Shown here in pieces: positions 51,429 to 60,659 of a stretch of 64,000 nt of DNA. Position 1 is the first letter of the stretch. Each line of letters starts with the position of its first letter. The DNA comes from Nocardioides sp. QY071 (GTDB taxonomy: Bacteria > Actinomycetota > Actinomycetes > Propionibacteriales > Nocardioidaceae): assembly GCF_029961765.1 (NCBI RefSeq), contig NZ_CP124681.1:372001-436000 (forward strand). Reading direction: 5' to 3'. The notes beneath the pieces are model-generated. The model ran no database searches. It had not been told where the DNA came from and saw only the letters and a list, made by a program, of their open reading frames with translations. The position numbers and the translations under genes are program-made.

Positions 51429-53870
51429 TCAGTCCAGCGAGAGTCCCGCGGCCGGGGTGATCCGGGACGCCTTGCGCGACGGGAGCACCGCCGCGACCAG
51501 GCCGGCGAGCGCGGAGATCGACACGACCGCGGCGAGCTGGCCCCACGGCAGGACCAGGCTCGCGCCGTCGACCGCAGGCTGCACCAGCGCGCGGACGCCG
51601 GTCCACGCGAACAGCACGCCCAACGCGGTGCCGAGCACGGTCGCCACGACCGACAGCAGGACGGCCTCGGCAGCGAGCATCCTGCGTACCTGTCGCCGGG
51701 TCAGGCCGAGCGCCCGCAGCAGCGCGTGCTCGCGGCCGCGCTCGAGCACGGACAGGCCGAGCGTGTTGCCGATGCCGACCAGGGCGATGAGGACCGCGAT
51801 CGCGAGGAGGCCGACGACCCCGCCGGTGAGCACGTCGAGCTGGGTGTCGACGTAGGCCCGCTTGGCCAGGCCGTTCTCCACGCCGGCGTCGAGCGGCGAC
51901 GCGACGGCCTCGACCGAGCCGGCCAGGTCCTCGGGATCGGCGTCCTTCGCGGCGCGCAGCCAGACCGCTCGGGGCCGGGCGTCGGGAGCGAGCCGGGCGA
52001 GCGTCGTACGGCGGACCAGGGCGGCCTCGCCCCAGCCCTCACCACCGGCGACCCGAAGGTCGCGGCTCCGGTCGCCGACCGTGACCCGCACGACGTCGCC
52101 GACCTCGAGGCCGTCGCCGATCAGGTCCCAGGGCACCAGCACCTGGCGGGGACCGGGGGTCGGGAGGTCGCCGTGCAGCACCTTCGCGTCGCCGCCGGCC
52201 GTGGCGGTCAGGAGCGGGAGCGGGTCGAGGTCGCCGATCCGGGCGACCGCTCCGGGGACGGGTACGGCGGCCACGACCCCGTCGATCGCCCGCAGCCGGG
52301 GCAGCGCGTCGGCGGGCAGGGGAGCAGTGCCGGTGACGGCGAGGTCGATCGGGTGCTGCTCGTCCATGTCGGCCGCGAGGGCGCTGCGGGAGCTGGCCAT
52401 GCCGGTCAGCACGGCTGTCGTGAGCGTGACGCCGACGAGCAGCGAGGCCGCGGTGGCCGCCGTACGCCGCGGGTTGCGGACCGCGTTGCCGGCGGCGAGC
52501 CGCCCGGCCGGCCCGAGCAGTCGCTGCGTGAGCGGCTCGGCCGAGCGGATCAGGGCGGGCACCAGGACCGGACCGAGGAGCAGCACTCCGACGAACACCA
52601 GGGCGCCGCCGATGGTGAGGGCACCGACGTTGGCCGTCGCGATCGCGGCGCCGAGGCCGAGGGCTCCGGCCACCAGGCCGAGCAAGCCGAGCGCGAGCCG
52701 GATCCGGCCGGTGCGGCTGCGGACCTGGGTGCTGTCGTCGGGGCGCAGCGCGGCCAGCGGGCTGACCCGGACCGCACGGCGGGTGGGCAGCCAGGCCGCC
52801 ACCAGGGTGACGAGGACCGCCACCGCCGCGGATCCGGCGAGCCAGGGCAGGGGCACGTTCGCGTCGCCGAGGCGGGTCCCCGGCCACTGCGCGCGGACCA
52901 GCGCCACCAGGCCGTGCCCCGCGCCGAGACCGGCCCCGACCCCGATGACGGCGGCCAGCACGCCCAGCGCGAGCGACTCGAGCCGCACCGAGCGCAGCAC
53001 CTGGCGCCGCGTCGCGCCGACGCAGCGCAGCAGCGCGAAGTCGCGGGTCCGCTGCGCGAACAGGATCGTGAAGGTGTTGTTGATGACCAGCACCCCCACC
53101 ACGAGGGCGATCGCGCCGAACAGCAACACCACGATCTGCACGATGTCGACGCCGTTGTTGACCTCCTGCTGGAGGTCCTGGACGTAGCCGTCGACGTCCT
53201 GGACGTCGGCGTCGGGCACGACGGCGCGGATCGTCGTGGTCGCGTCGGCGCCCGCCCAGGCGAGGCTGGTCACGAACAGCTGGTCCTGCCAGCGGGCGAG
53301 GTCCGACCACAGCACGTAGACCGAGGCGTACGCGTAGGTCGACGGCGAGTCGACCAGCCCGACGACGGTGACGTCGAGCGCGCTGGCACCGGTGCCGATC
53401 CGCAGCCGGTCGCCCACCCCGAGCTTCTCGACCTTCGCGGTGTTCGTGTCGACGACGGCCTCGCCGGAGCCGCCGGGGAACCGGCCCTGGACGAGCTCCT
53501 GCCAGCGCCGGTCGGGCCGGTCGGGGAGCTGCCCGATGTCGGTGTCGGTGTCGACGACGGTGCCGCCGTCCGTGCCGCCGTCCGTGCCGCCGACCGCGAC
53601 CTGCTGCATGGTCCAGCCGATCAGCCACGCGTCGGCGCCCGCGGCGGGAGCGGCGTCGAGGAGCTCTGCCGCGTCCGCCGCCGACGGGCTGTCGACGACG
53701 GCGGTGGCGCCGGCGTACGGCTCGCCGAGGCCGGCGGTCAGGCCCTCGCGCATCGCGGAGGACAGCGCGGCGGTCACCACGATGAACGCGGAGCCGATGA
53801 CGACGGCGAGCAGCGCGGCGCCGTACCTGCGGGTATGGGTGCGCAAGGACGCCCAGATCACGGTGCGCAT
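51429..53870 (-). CDS. FtsX/MacB-type ABC transporter permease
   Basis: 813 residues. An N-terminal membrane helix (YGAALLAVVIGSAFIVVTAAL), a large extracytoplasmic domain with an Asp/Gly/Thr-rich insert (GGTDGGTDGGTVVDTDTD), then a three-helix FtsX module, a second MacB-like periplasmic domain and a final FtsX module (LLAIAVLIALVGIGNTLGLS, then AVVSISALAGLVAAVLPSRKA). This duplicated arrangement is typical of actinobacterial lipoprotein or antimicrobial exporters. It overlaps the ATPase gene by one base. Its stop is immediately followed by the long hairpin. Confidence 0.92.
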   Translation of the reverse strand: MRTVIWASLRTHTRRYGAALLAVVIGSAFIVVTAALSSAMREGLTAGLGEPYAGATAVVDSPSAADAAELLDAAPAAGADAWLIGWTMQQVAVGGTDGGTDGGTVVDTDTDIGQLPDRPDRRWQELVQGRFPGGSGEAVVDTNTAKVEKLGVGDRLRIGTGASALDVTVVGLVDSPSTYAYASVYVLWSDLARWQDQLFVTSLAWAGADATTTIRAVVPDADVQDVDGYVQDLQQEVNNGVDIVQIVVLLFGAIALVVGVLVINNTFTILFAQRTRDFALLRCVGATRRQVLRSVRLESLALGVLAAVIGVGAGLGAGHGLVALVRAQWPGTRLGDANVPLPWLAGSAAVAVLVTLVAAWLPTRRAVRVSPLAALRPDDSTQVRSRTGRIRLALGLLGLVAGALGLGAAIATANVGALTIGGALVFVGVLLLGPVLVPALIRSAEPLTQRLLGPAGRLAAGNAVRNPRRTAATAASLLVGVTLTTAVLTGMASSRSALAADMDEQHPIDLAVTGTAPLPADALPRLRAIDGVVAAVPVPGAVARIGDLDPLPLLTATAGGDAKVLHGDLPTPGPRQVLVPWDLIGDGLEVGDVVRVTVGDRSRDLRVAGGEGWGEAALVRRTTLARLAPDARPRAVWLRAAKDADPEDLAGSVEAVASPLDAGVENGLAKRAYVDTQLDVLTGGVVGLLAIAVLIALVGIGNTLGLSVLERGREHALLRALGLTRRQVRRMLAAEAVLLSVVATVLGTALGVLFAWTGVRALVQPAVDGASLVLPWGQLAAVVSISALAGLVAAVLPSRKASRITPAAGLSLD

Positions 53871-54571
53871 CAGGCCGCGACCTCGCGGCGCTCGACGATC
53901 CGGCCGTCGGCGAGGACGACGATCTCGTCGGCGTACTGCGCCGCCTCGATCTCGTGGGTGACCATGACGACCGTCTGGCCGAGCTCACGCACCGACTGGC
54001 GCAGCAGGGAGAGGACCTCGGCGGAGCTGGTGCTGTCGAGGTTGCCGGTCGGCTCGTCCGCGAACACGATCGCCGGTCCGGCCAGCAGCGCCCGCGCGAT
54101 GGCGACCCGCTGCTGCTGGCCGCCGGACAGCTCGGCCGGGCGGTGGCCGAGACGCTCGGTGAGGCCGAGGGTCTCGACGATGGCGGCGAAGCGCTGCTGG
54201 GTGTCGGGGTTGCGCGGGCGAGCTGCGAGCTCGGTCGGCAGCCAGATGTTCTGCTCGGCGGTGAGCATCGGCAGCAGGTTGAACGCCTGGAACACGAAGC
54301 CCACGTGGTCGCGCCGGAACCGGGTCAGCGCGTCGTCCCCGAGGCTCTCCAGGGGCTGTCCGGCGACCGAGACGGTGCCGGCGCTGGGCTGGTCCAGGCC
54401 CGCCAGGCAGTGCATGAGCGTGGACTTGCCGGAGCCCGAGGGCCCCATGATCGCGGTGAACCGGCCGGCAGGAAGGTCGAGGTCGACGCCGCGCAGGGCG
54501 TGGACCGTGGTGTCGCCGCGGCCGAAGGACTTGGTGAGGCCGCGAGCGCTGGCGGCGAGCAGGGAGGTCAT
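53870..54571 (-). CDS. ABC transporter ATP-binding protein (MacB/LolD type)
   Basis: 233 residues. Walker A GPSGSGKST, Q-loop FVFQAFNLLPML, signature LSGGQQQRVAIAR, Walker B AIVFADEPTGNLDS and H-loop VTHE are intact. It energises the downstream-overlapping permease. A two-component system follows upstream on the same strand, so the transporter is probably induced by a cell-envelope signal or antibiotic. Confidence 0.95.
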   Translation of the reverse strand: MTSLLAASARGLTKSFGRGDTTVHALRGVDLDLPAGRFTAIMGPSGSGKSTLMHCLAGLDQPSAGTVSVAGQPLESLGDDALTRFRRDHVGFVFQAFNLLPMLTAEQNIWLPTELAARPRNPDTQQRFAAIVETLGLTERLGHRPAELSGGQQQRVAIARALLAGPAIVFADEPTGNLDSTSSAEVLSLLRQSVRELGQTVVMVTHEIEAAQYADEIVVLADGRIVERREVAA

Positions 54572-54659
54572 GGCACCGAGCCTCGCCGGGATCGCCCGGC
54601 GGATCGTCAGGCCACGGGTTGATCCGTGGGTACGACGACGGGTGGACCGGGCGCGACGG

Positions 54660-55337
54660 TCAGGAGCCGACGAGCCCGGACTCGTACGCCAGCACGACCA
54701 GCTGCACCCGGTCCCGCGACGCTGTCTTGGCGAGCAGGCGTCCGATGTGCGTCTTGACCGTGGCCTCGGAGACCACGAAGTCGGCGGCGATCTCGGCGTT
54801 GGTGAGACCGCGGCCGACGAGGACCAGGGTCTCGCGCTCGCGGTCGGTGAGGGTGGCCAGGCGGTCGTCCGCGCCGGCGGGCGCGAGGTCGGGCAGGGCG
54901 CCGGCGAAGTGCTCGAGCAGGCGACGGGTGGTGCTCGGGGCGACCACCGAGTCGCCGGCGTGGACGGTGCGGATCGCGTCGAGCAGCGTCTCGGGGGTGG
55001 CGTCCTTGAGCAGGAAGGCGGCGGCGCCGGCGCGGATAGCGGCGAACGCGTACTCGTCGAGGTCGAAGGTCGTCAGCACGATCACCTGCGGCGGGTCGGG
55101 GCGCTCGAGCAGGATGCGGGTGGCCTCGACGCCGTCGAGGCGCGGCATCCGCACGTCCATGAGCACGACGTCGCAGCGCGTCACCGCGAGCCGTTCCAGG
55201 GCCTGGCCGCCGTCGCCGGCCTCGCCGACCACGCTCAGGTCGGGCTGGCTGTCGATGAGCATCCGGAACCCCGCCCGGACCAGGTCCTGGTCGTCCACGA
55301 GGAACACCCGGATCGGCTCGCTCCCCGGATCGTTCAC
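54660..55337 (-). CDS. NarL/LuxR-family response regulator
   Basis: 225 residues from a GTG start. A receiver domain (DDQDLVRAGF, phospho-acceptor Asp in VVLMDVRMP, Lys in FLLKDATPE) is joined to a C-terminal LuxR-type helix-turn-helix (LTDRERETLVLVGRGLTNAEIAADFVVSEATVKTHI). Four bases of overlap couple it to the sensor kinase. It probably regulates the neighbouring ABC exporter. Confidence 0.94.
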   Translation of the reverse strand: MNDPGSEPIRVFLVDDQDLVRAGFRMLIDSQPDLSVVGEAGDGGQALERLAVTRCDVVLMDVRMPRLDGVEATRILLERPDPPQVIVLTTFDLDEYAFAAIRAGAAAFLLKDATPETLLDAIRTVHAGDSVVAPSTTRRLLEHFAGALPDLAPAGADDRLATLTDRERETLVLVGRGLTNAEIAADFVVSEATVKTHIGRLLAKTASRDRVQLVVLAYESGLVGS

Positions 55338-56482
55338 AGGGGGATCCTCGCGCACACCCGGAAACCGCCGCCCACCGCCGGCCCGGTCGTCAGCGTGCCG
55401 CCGTGGGCGTCGACCCGCTCCCGCATCCCCGCCAGCCCGAGTCCGCGCCCGTCGTCGGGAGCCGCGGCGCCGCGCCCGTCGTCGGCCACCTCCACCGCGA
55501 CCGCACCGCCGTCCAGCCACACCCCGACCCGGGCGGTGGCGCCGGGCCCCGCGTGCTTGCGCACGTTGCTGAGCGCCTCCTGGACGATCCGGTACGTCGT
55601 GAGCGCCACCCCGTCCGACACGGCAGGCATCGGGGCGAGCCGTGCGTCGACCACGGTCCCGGCGGTCCGCGCCCCGTCCAGCAGGTCCGACAGGTCGGCG
55701 AGCCGGGGCTGCGGCGCGGTCAGCCCCTCCTCGGCCCGCAGCAGGCCCAGCATCCGGCGCAGCTCGGCGATCGCCTCCCGGCCGGTGGTCGCGATGGTGG
55801 CCAGCGCGGGTCCGGTCACCGACGGGTCGTGCGCCGCCGCGGCCCGAGCGCCGTCGGCCTGCACGACGATCGTGGTCAGTCCGTGTGCCACCACGTCGTG
55901 CATCTCGCGCGCGATCCGGTGCCGTTCCTCCATGGCGGCCAGTGCGGCCTGCTGGGCCGCCTCCCGCTCGAGTCGTTCGCCGCGCTCGACCAGCGCGTCG
56001 ACGTACGCCTGACGGGTGCGGGCGAGCGTGCCGAGCGTCCAGGCGACGACGACGAAGAGGCCGATCGTGACGGAGTACGCGAGCACGTTCTCGGGGGTGA
56101 GCATGCTCGCGCCGAAGCCGCGCAGCCAGTCGACCGAGGCGATCGCGGCGCCGACCAGGCCGGTGCCGAGTGCCGCGCCGGCCCACCGCGGCCCGGCGTA
56201 CCGCGCGACGGAGTAGAGCGCGACGGGGAAGGCGAACTGGCTCCACAGCGGGTGATCGGTCACCAGCGCCTGGACCGCGCTGCCCGCGGCCACCGCCGCG
56301 AACACCTGCACCGGCCAGCGCCGGCGGACCACGAGCGGCGTGATCTGGAACAGCATCAGCACGCCGTCGAGGGCGTCGACGAAGAGCAGGTACGGCACCA
56401 CCGGCAGCAGCAGGAACCCGGTCAGGACGAGGTCGAACCACCGCTCGCCGCGCGGCCCGAGGCGCCAGGGTTGCCGATGCAC
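55334..56482 (-). CDS. Sensor histidine kinase (NarX/DesK-like, HisKA_3)
   Basis: 382 residues from GTG 56482. Four to five N-terminal membrane helices form a compact sensor. The dimerisation helix with the phosphorylated His reads RHRIAREMHDVVAHGL, and the ATPase domain has an N-box around EALSNVRKHA and the G-box GRGLGLAGMRERV. This intramembrane-sensing type is typical for regulation of antibiotic exporters. Confidence 0.92.
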   Translation of the reverse strand: MHRQPWRLGPRGERWFDLVLTGFLLLPVVPYLLFVDALDGVLMLFQITPLVVRRRWPVQVFAAVAAGSAVQALVTDHPLWSQFAFPVALYSVARYAGPRWAGAALGTGLVGAAIASVDWLRGFGASMLTPENVLAYSVTIGLFVVVAWTLGTLARTRQAYVDALVERGERLEREAAQQAALAAMEERHRIAREMHDVVAHGLTTIVVQADGARAAAAHDPSVTGPALATIATTGREAIAELRRMLGLLRAEEGLTAPQPRLADLSDLLDGARTAGTVVDARLAPMPAVSDGVALTTYRIVQEALSNVRKHAGPGATARVGVWLDGGAVAVEVADDGRGAAAPDDGRGLGLAGMRERVDAHGGTLTTGPAVGGGFRVCARIPL

Positions 56483-56577
56483 CGGGCCACCGTAGACGGG
56501 CCCGGACGCCCAGGCGTCAGACCACGGGTGGATCCGCCGCGTCCGACGTACCATCGAAGACGTCGGAAGGAGTCCCC

Positions 56578-56730
56578 ATGGCCGAGCAGTCCCGGCTGGA
56601 GCGCTACAAGCACCTGCCCCCGCCGATCGATCCCGACGAGCTGCGCGCCTCGCAGGACATCGACCCGCCGCCGCCCGAGGAGGACGACAGGTACCGCGAG
56701 ATGCTGTGGGTCGTGAACCGCTACGGCTGA
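56578..56730 (+). CDS. Small hypothetical protein (50 residues)
   Basis: 50 residues, preceded by GGAAGG 8 bases before ATG. It is hydrophilic, rich in Pro, Asp and Glu (LPPPIDPDELRASQDIDPPPPEEDD) and ends DRYREMLWVVNRYG. No signal or membrane segment. A TACCAT hexamer at 56549-56554 could be its -10 box. It is divergent from the histidine kinase. I do not recognise it; codon usage and a good ribosome site support it as a real gene. Confidence 0.5.
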   Translation: MAEQSRLERYKHLPPPIDPDELRASQDIDPPPPEEDDRYREMLWVVNRYG

Positions 56731-56735
56731 GCGCC

Positions 56736-57167
56736 TCAGCCCGCGATCCTGTCGGCCAGCACCACCCAGGTGAAGAAGCCGATCCCGAGCAGCATCCCGA
56801 CGTGCCCGAGGATCGAGAGCGAGGGTCCTTCGGCCCAGCTGTCGCCCGTGGTGTCGGCGGCGTGCTTGCCGGGCCGGGCGAACCACCGCGCGAGGATGAG
56901 GATCCCGAGCAGCACCTCGAGCCACCAGACGACCAGCGCGACGGCACCGACGCCGCCGCTGGGCGAAGTCAGGTAGTAGATCCACACCGCGAGCGCGACC
57001 ACGCCGATCAGGGTGTGGGCGTTGACCACGGCGAGCGGGACGACCGCGTGGCCGGACTGGCCGTGCTCCGAGGAGAGCCGCATCCTGGTCAGGAGCACGA
57101 CGACCGCGGCGAGCGCGGTCAGCATCCAGACGGCGTTGTCGAGGCTCACCGCGGCATCGTTGCACAT
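56736..57167 (-). CDS. Four-helix membrane protein, hypothetical
   Basis: 143 residues (a GTG at 57149 is an alternative start). Four hydrophobic helices: VWMLTALAAVVVLLTRM, AHTLIGVVALAVWIYYLT, ALVVWWLEVLLGILILARW and HVGMLLGIGFFTWVVLAD. Histidines occur at helix ends (AVVNAH, LGH), a pattern seen in small haem- or metal-binding membrane proteins, but I cannot name a family. Converges with the 50-residue gene. Confidence 0.6.
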   Translation of the reverse strand: MCNDAAVSLDNAVWMLTALAAVVVLLTRMRLSSEHGQSGHAVVPLAVVNAHTLIGVVALAVWIYYLTSPSGGVGAVALVVWWLEVLLGILILARWFARPGKHAADTTGDSWAEGPSLSILGHVGMLLGIGFFTWVVLADRIAG

Positions 57168-57201
57168 CGTGTGACCGACGCCACACCACCTCGCCCCTGA
57201 G

Positions 57202-57217
57202 TAGGGTGCGAGGCATG
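57202..57217 (+). promoter_or_regulatory. Leaderless promoter of the DUF4177-like gene
   Basis: TAGGGT (57202-57207), 7 bases, then ATG at 57215. Confidence 0.5.
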
Positions 57218-57370
57218 ACCAAGTGGGAGTACCAGGTGGCGCCCGTCCTCAACCACGTCGCGGCGCAGATCCTCAACAACTTCGGCCAGGACGGCTGGGA
57301 GCTCGTCACCCTCGTCCCGGGCCAGGGCGGCAACGACATCGCGTACTTCAAGCGCCCGGTCGAGGGCTGA
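57215..57370 (+). CDS. DUF4177-like small protein
   Basis: 51 residues. MTKWEYQVAPV and GQDGWELVTLVPGQGG match the DUF4177 pattern of a strand, helix and W-E-L turn as I recall it; no function is known. It begins at a leaderless-type start and is followed after 3 bases by the RidA gene, so the two are co-transcribed. In the corresponding mycobacterial block a similar small gene precedes the RidA homologue. Confidence 0.65.
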   Translation: MTKWEYQVAPVLNHVAAQILNNFGQDGWELVTLVPGQGGNDIAYFKRPVEG

Positions 57371-57373
57371 GCG

Positions 57374-57850
57374 GTGACCGACGCGACCACCCCCGAGGAG
57401 CGCCTGGCCGAGCTCGGCCTGAGCGTCCCGGACGTCGTGCCGCCGGTGGCGGCGTACGTCCCCGCGACCCGCAGCGGCGACCACGTCTACACCGCCGGCC
57501 AGCTGCCGATGCGTGACGGCGCCCTGATGGCCACCGGCAAGGTGGGCGACACCGTGAGTGCCGAGGACGCCTACGCCTGCGCCCGCCAGTGTGCGCTCAA
57601 CGCGATCGCCGCGATCCGCTCGGTCGCCGGCGACCTGGCCAACGTGCGGATCGTCAAGGTCGTCGTCTTCGTGGCGTCGACGCCGGACTTCACCGGCCAG
57701 CCCGGCGTCGCGAACGGTGCGTCCGAGCTGTTCGGCGACGTCTTCGGCGACGCGGGGATCCACGCCCGGTCCGCGGTCGGCGTACCCGTGCTGCCGCTGG
57801 ACGCGCCGGTCGAGGTCGAGGTGGTCGCCGAGATCATGGCGGCCCTGTGA
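57374..57850 (+). CDS. RidA/YjgF-family protein
   Basis: 158 residues, GTG start. The chorismate-mutase-like fold is indicated by HVYTAGQLPMRDG, the segment ALNAIAAIRSVAGDLANVRIVKVVVFVAS and the C-terminal ARSAVGVPVLPLDAPVEVEV; the catalytic Arg of true RidA is represented by the HARSAVG stretch. RidA proteins hydrolyse reactive enamines/imines from PLP enzymes. The stop overlaps the next start (GTGA). Counterpart of Rv3678c by position. Confidence 0.88.
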   Translation: MTDATTPEERLAELGLSVPDVVPPVAAYVPATRSGDHVYTAGQLPMRDGALMATGKVGDTVSAEDAYACARQCALNAIAAIRSVAGDLANVRIVKVVVFVASTPDFTGQPGVANGASELFGDVFGDAGIHARSAVGVPVLPLDAPVEVEVVAEIMAAL

Positions 57851-58737
57851 CACTCGGGCCGAGGCATCCGCGGATCCCTCTGCCGCCGATCCCACTGCCG
57901 GCGCACGTCGCGGACCTCGCGGCGGAGTACGGCGACGGGCGGCGCCAGGCCGCCGAGCCGCGGGACGCCGCGACGGTGGTCCTACAGCGCTCGGACGCGC
58001 AGGGGCGCCCGGAGATCTACCTGCTGCGCCGGCACACCACGATGGACTTCGCCGGGGGCATGTGCGTGTTCCCCGGCGGCGGCGTCGACCCGCGCGACTA
58101 CGACCACACGGTCGCCTGGGCCGGCCCGCAGCCGGACGAGTGGGCGGCCCGGCTCGGCACGACCGTGGACGTCGCACGTGCGCTGGTCTGCGCCGCGGTC
58201 CGCGAGACGTTCGAGGAGTCGGGTGTGCTGCTCGCCGGCACCGCCGCCGACTCAGTGATCGCCGACACCACCGGCGACGACTGGGAGGCCGACCGGGTCG
58301 CGCTGGAGTCGCGCGAGCTGTCTATGACCGACTTCCTCGACCGCCGCGGGCTGGTGCTGCGCACCGACCTGCTCGGCATCTGGAGCGGCTGGCTGACGCC
58401 GGTCTTCGAGCCGAAGCGCTACCGCACGTGGTTCTTCGTCGCCCACCTGCCCGCCGGCCAGGTCACCCGCGACGTCTCGTCCGAGTCCTCCGAGGTCGTC
58501 TGGCTCGCCGCCGACGACGCGGTCGCGCAGGCCGAGGCCGGCGAGATGGCGATGCTGCCGCCGACGTACCTCACCTGCATGGAGATCGGCGCCATGGGCA
58601 GTGTCGAGGCCGTGATCGCGGCCGGCGCGGACCGCAGCGTGGAGATGTTCATGCCCGAGGTGGTGCCGCTCGGCGACGGCTTCACGATGTCGGTCCCCGA
58701 GCTGCTGCGCCCGCTGCTGGCAGCGCGGAGATCCTGA
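57847..58737 (+). CDS. NUDIX hydrolase
   Basis: 296 residues. The NUDIX box is split by an insert: FPGGGVDPRD, then AAVRETFEESGVLL, keeping the REUxEExGU core. A long region between the two (about 40 residues) and the C-terminal part AEAGEMAMLPPTYLT are typical of the large actinobacterial/NUDT19-like subgroup, some of which cleave CoA esters. The gene lies between RidA and the MBL-fold hydrolase and is coupled to both. Confidence 0.85.
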   Translation: MTLGPRHPRIPLPPIPLPAHVADLAAEYGDGRRQAAEPRDAATVVLQRSDAQGRPEIYLLRRHTTMDFAGGMCVFPGGGVDPRDYDHTVAWAGPQPDEWAARLGTTVDVARALVCAAVRETFEESGVLLAGTAADSVIADTTGDDWEADRVALESRELSMTDFLDRRGLVLRTDLLGIWSGWLTPVFEPKRYRTWFFVAHLPAGQVTRDVSSESSEVVWLAADDAVAQAEAGEMAMLPPTYLTCMEIGAMGSVEAVIAAGADRSVEMFMPEVVPLGDGFTMSVPELLRPLLAARRS

Positions 58738-58738
58738 C

Positions 58739-59557
58739 GTGGAGCCCTGGACCGGAGGCGGGTACGGCGAGCGTGGCCGCTGCGTGCTCGCCCCCAACCC
58801 CGGCATCATGACGCTCGACGGCACCAACACGTGGGTGCTGCGCGAGCCCGGGTCCGGCCGCTCGATCGTGGTCGACCCGGGCCCGCTGCACGACGATCAC
58901 CTCGACGCCGTGGCGGCCGTCGCCGGCGAGGTCGAGGCGGTCGTGGTCACCCACCACCACCTCGACCACACCGAGGCGGCGCGCTCCTTCGCCGAGCGGA
59001 TGGGCTGCGGGGTGCGCGGGCTCGATCCCGCGCAGTGCTGGCGATCCGACCCGCTCACCGACGGCGAGGTGCTCTCGGTCGGCGGCCTCGATGTCGAGGT
59101 GCTGACGACGCCGGGCCACACCACCGACTCGATCTCCCTGCTCGTGGAGGCCGACGGCGCCCTGCTGACCGGAGACATGGTGCTCGGCCGCGGTACGACG
59201 GTGATCGTCCACCCTGACGGCGACCTCGGCTCGTACTTCGACTCGATCGCCCGGATGCGCTCCCTCGTCACCGACGGCCGGGTGCGGTCGCTCTGGCCGG
59301 CCCACGGGCCGGTGCTCCCCGACGCCGCCGGGGTCCTCGACCACTACGTCGTGCACCGCCGCGAGCGCCTCGCCCAGGTCGAGGTCGCGCTCCAGCGCCT
59401 CGGTCTCACAACGGGCGAGCTCCCGCCCGACGTCGCCGAGGACCCGGCCCTGCCGCAGCAGGTCGTGGAGGTCGTGTACGCCGACGTCGACGAGTCGCTC
59501 TGGGGTGCGGCGGAGTGGTCGGTGCGGGCCCAGCTTGCGTACTTGGCACACCGCTGA
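58739..59557 (+). CDS. Metallo-beta-lactamase-fold hydrolase
   Basis: 272 residues, GTG start 2 bases after the NUDIX stop. The zinc motif THHHLDHT (H72, H74, D76, H77), a second His in TTPGHTTDS, Asp in LTGDMVLG, and a terminal His in WPAHGP give a complete active site. The nearest known group is LACTB2-like hydrolases/RNases. Counterpart of mycobacterial Rv3677c, which lies beside crp; here the two are separated by the DUF559 element. Confidence 0.88.
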   Translation: MEPWTGGGYGERGRCVLAPNPGIMTLDGTNTWVLREPGSGRSIVVDPGPLHDDHLDAVAAVAGEVEAVVVTHHHLDHTEAARSFAERMGCGVRGLDPAQCWRSDPLTDGEVLSVGGLDVEVLTTPGHTTDSISLLVEADGALLTGDMVLGRGTTVIVHPDGDLGSYFDSIARMRSLVTDGRVRSLWPAHGPVLPDAAGVLDHYVVHRRERLAQVEVALQRLGLTTGELPPDVAEDPALPQQVVEVVYADVDESLWGAAEWSVRAQLAYLAHR

Positions 59558-59568
59558 CCAGGCCGACT

Positions 59569-59658
59569 GACGTCCCTCTAACCGTTCGATCGAACGGTTA
59601 GAGGGACGTCTGGAATTCGAACTCCCCCAGATCGTTCGATCGAACGGTTAGAGGGGGT
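59569..59658. repeat. Left arm: two palindromes, P1 and P2
   Basis: P1 is a perfect 42-bp palindrome (59569-59610) centred in TTCGATCGAA. P2 (59622-59658, centre 59639.5) keeps the core CGTTCGATCGAACG but has imperfect flanks (CCCCCAGAT against GTTAGAGGGGG). Confidence 0.9.
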
Positions 59659-59732
59659 GGCATTCCGCCTTCGCTCATCGGAGGCTGTGGAGGAGGCGAG
59701 CAGGATCGGGCGACACCGACAACTCTTCGGTC

Positions 59733-60641
59733 ATGGACATCGATCTGAGCCGTCCGTTCCTCACGAGACAGTTCGAGCGCGCGGGGCACACGCGATGGGA
59801 GCTGCAGAACAAGGCGTACCACCAGTTGGTCAGGGGCGTGTGGGTGCTTGAGGAGCATGTCGACCTTGACTGCATGTATCGCGCAGCGTTGCTGCTTCAT
59901 CCGCCGTGGGCGTTCGTGAGTCGGCTGAGCGCCGCGGCGCTGCTTGGACTTCCTGTTCCGGACCACCCGTTCGTCCACATCACCGTGCGGCAAGAGAAAG
60001 AACGTCGATTCAGGCCGCAGATCAAGATCCACGTGACGAGCCGACGTCGCCGCATCATCGTCGTGAGAGGTATGCGGGTGAGCGATCCCTTCGAGACGTT
60101 CATCGACTGCGCGGGAAGTCTGGGGTTCGTCGATCTGGTGATCTTGGGCGATGCGCTCTGCCGCAAGTTCAAGCTCACGGCATCCGACCTGCGCAAGGCG
60201 TGCGCGGAGACTGAGGCGTACTACGCGGGCCTCGCACGTGCGGCGGCGTCTTTCGTGCGCGACGGAGTCGATTCTCCGATGGAGACTCGGCTGCGACTGC
60301 TGATCGTCCTGGCTGGCCTCCCAGAACCAGAGGTTAACGTCGTGCGCCGTTGGGAGGATGGCTCCTGGCGCAGGCGCTACGACCTCTGCTACGAGCGGAT
60401 CAAGCTGATCGTCGAGTACGACGGCCGGCAGCATGCGACGGACAGGTCACAGTGGAGGGCGGACATCGCCCGACGCGAGGAGTTCGACGACGAGGGCTAT
60501 CGCGTCATCGTGGTGACGGCGGAGGGCATCTTCGAGAACCCGCTCAACACCCTTCGGCGTGTTCGACGCCAGCTGGTGCTTCGTGGCTGGGGCGCCGTTC
60601 CCATGATCAGCGACGATTGGCGTGCGCACTTCGCAGCCTGA
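59733..60641 (+). CDS. AbiEi-like / DUF559 endonuclease-fold protein
   Basis: 302 residues. The N-terminal ~160 residues resemble the AbiEi antitoxin-type winged-helix and following domain (RGVWVLEEHVDLDCMYRAALL, FVSRLSAAALLGLP). The C-terminal domain matches DUF559/Vsr-like PD-(D/E)XK nucleases: DSPMETRLRLL (E184), RRYDLCYERIKLIVEYDG (D217, E228, D230) and H234, then REEFDDEGYRVIVV. No adjacent AbiEii-type toxin gene exists, so a classic type IV toxin-antitoxin role is unlikely. Codons with A/T in the third position (CTT, GTT, AGA) are more frequent than in neighbours, a sign of transfer. The start at 59733 follows no clear ribosome site. Confidence 0.8.
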   Translation: MDIDLSRPFLTRQFERAGHTRWELQNKAYHQLVRGVWVLEEHVDLDCMYRAALLLHPPWAFVSRLSAAALLGLPVPDHPFVHITVRQEKERRFRPQIKIHVTSRRRRIIVVRGMRVSDPFETFIDCAGSLGFVDLVILGDALCRKFKLTASDLRKACAETEAYYAGLARAAASFVRDGVDSPMETRLRLLIVLAGLPEPEVNVVRRWEDGSWRRRYDLCYERIKLIVEYDGRQHATDRSQWRADIARREEFDDEGYRVIVVTAEGIFENPLNTLRRVRRQLVLRGWGAVPMISDDWRAHFAA

Positions 60642-60659
60642 GCGTGGCGTCGGGTGGAC

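Noticed and set aside
50241..56012. A 1923-codon open frame on the plus strand
   Set aside because: It is antisense to the Get3-like ATPases, ABC exporter and two-component genes, all of which show clear family motifs. Its translation is low-complexity Arg/Glu/Asp/Gly typical of a G+C-rich shadow frame.
59733..60641. Half of a type IV toxin-antitoxin system
   Set aside because: No AbiEii-type nucleotidyltransferase gene is adjacent on either side.
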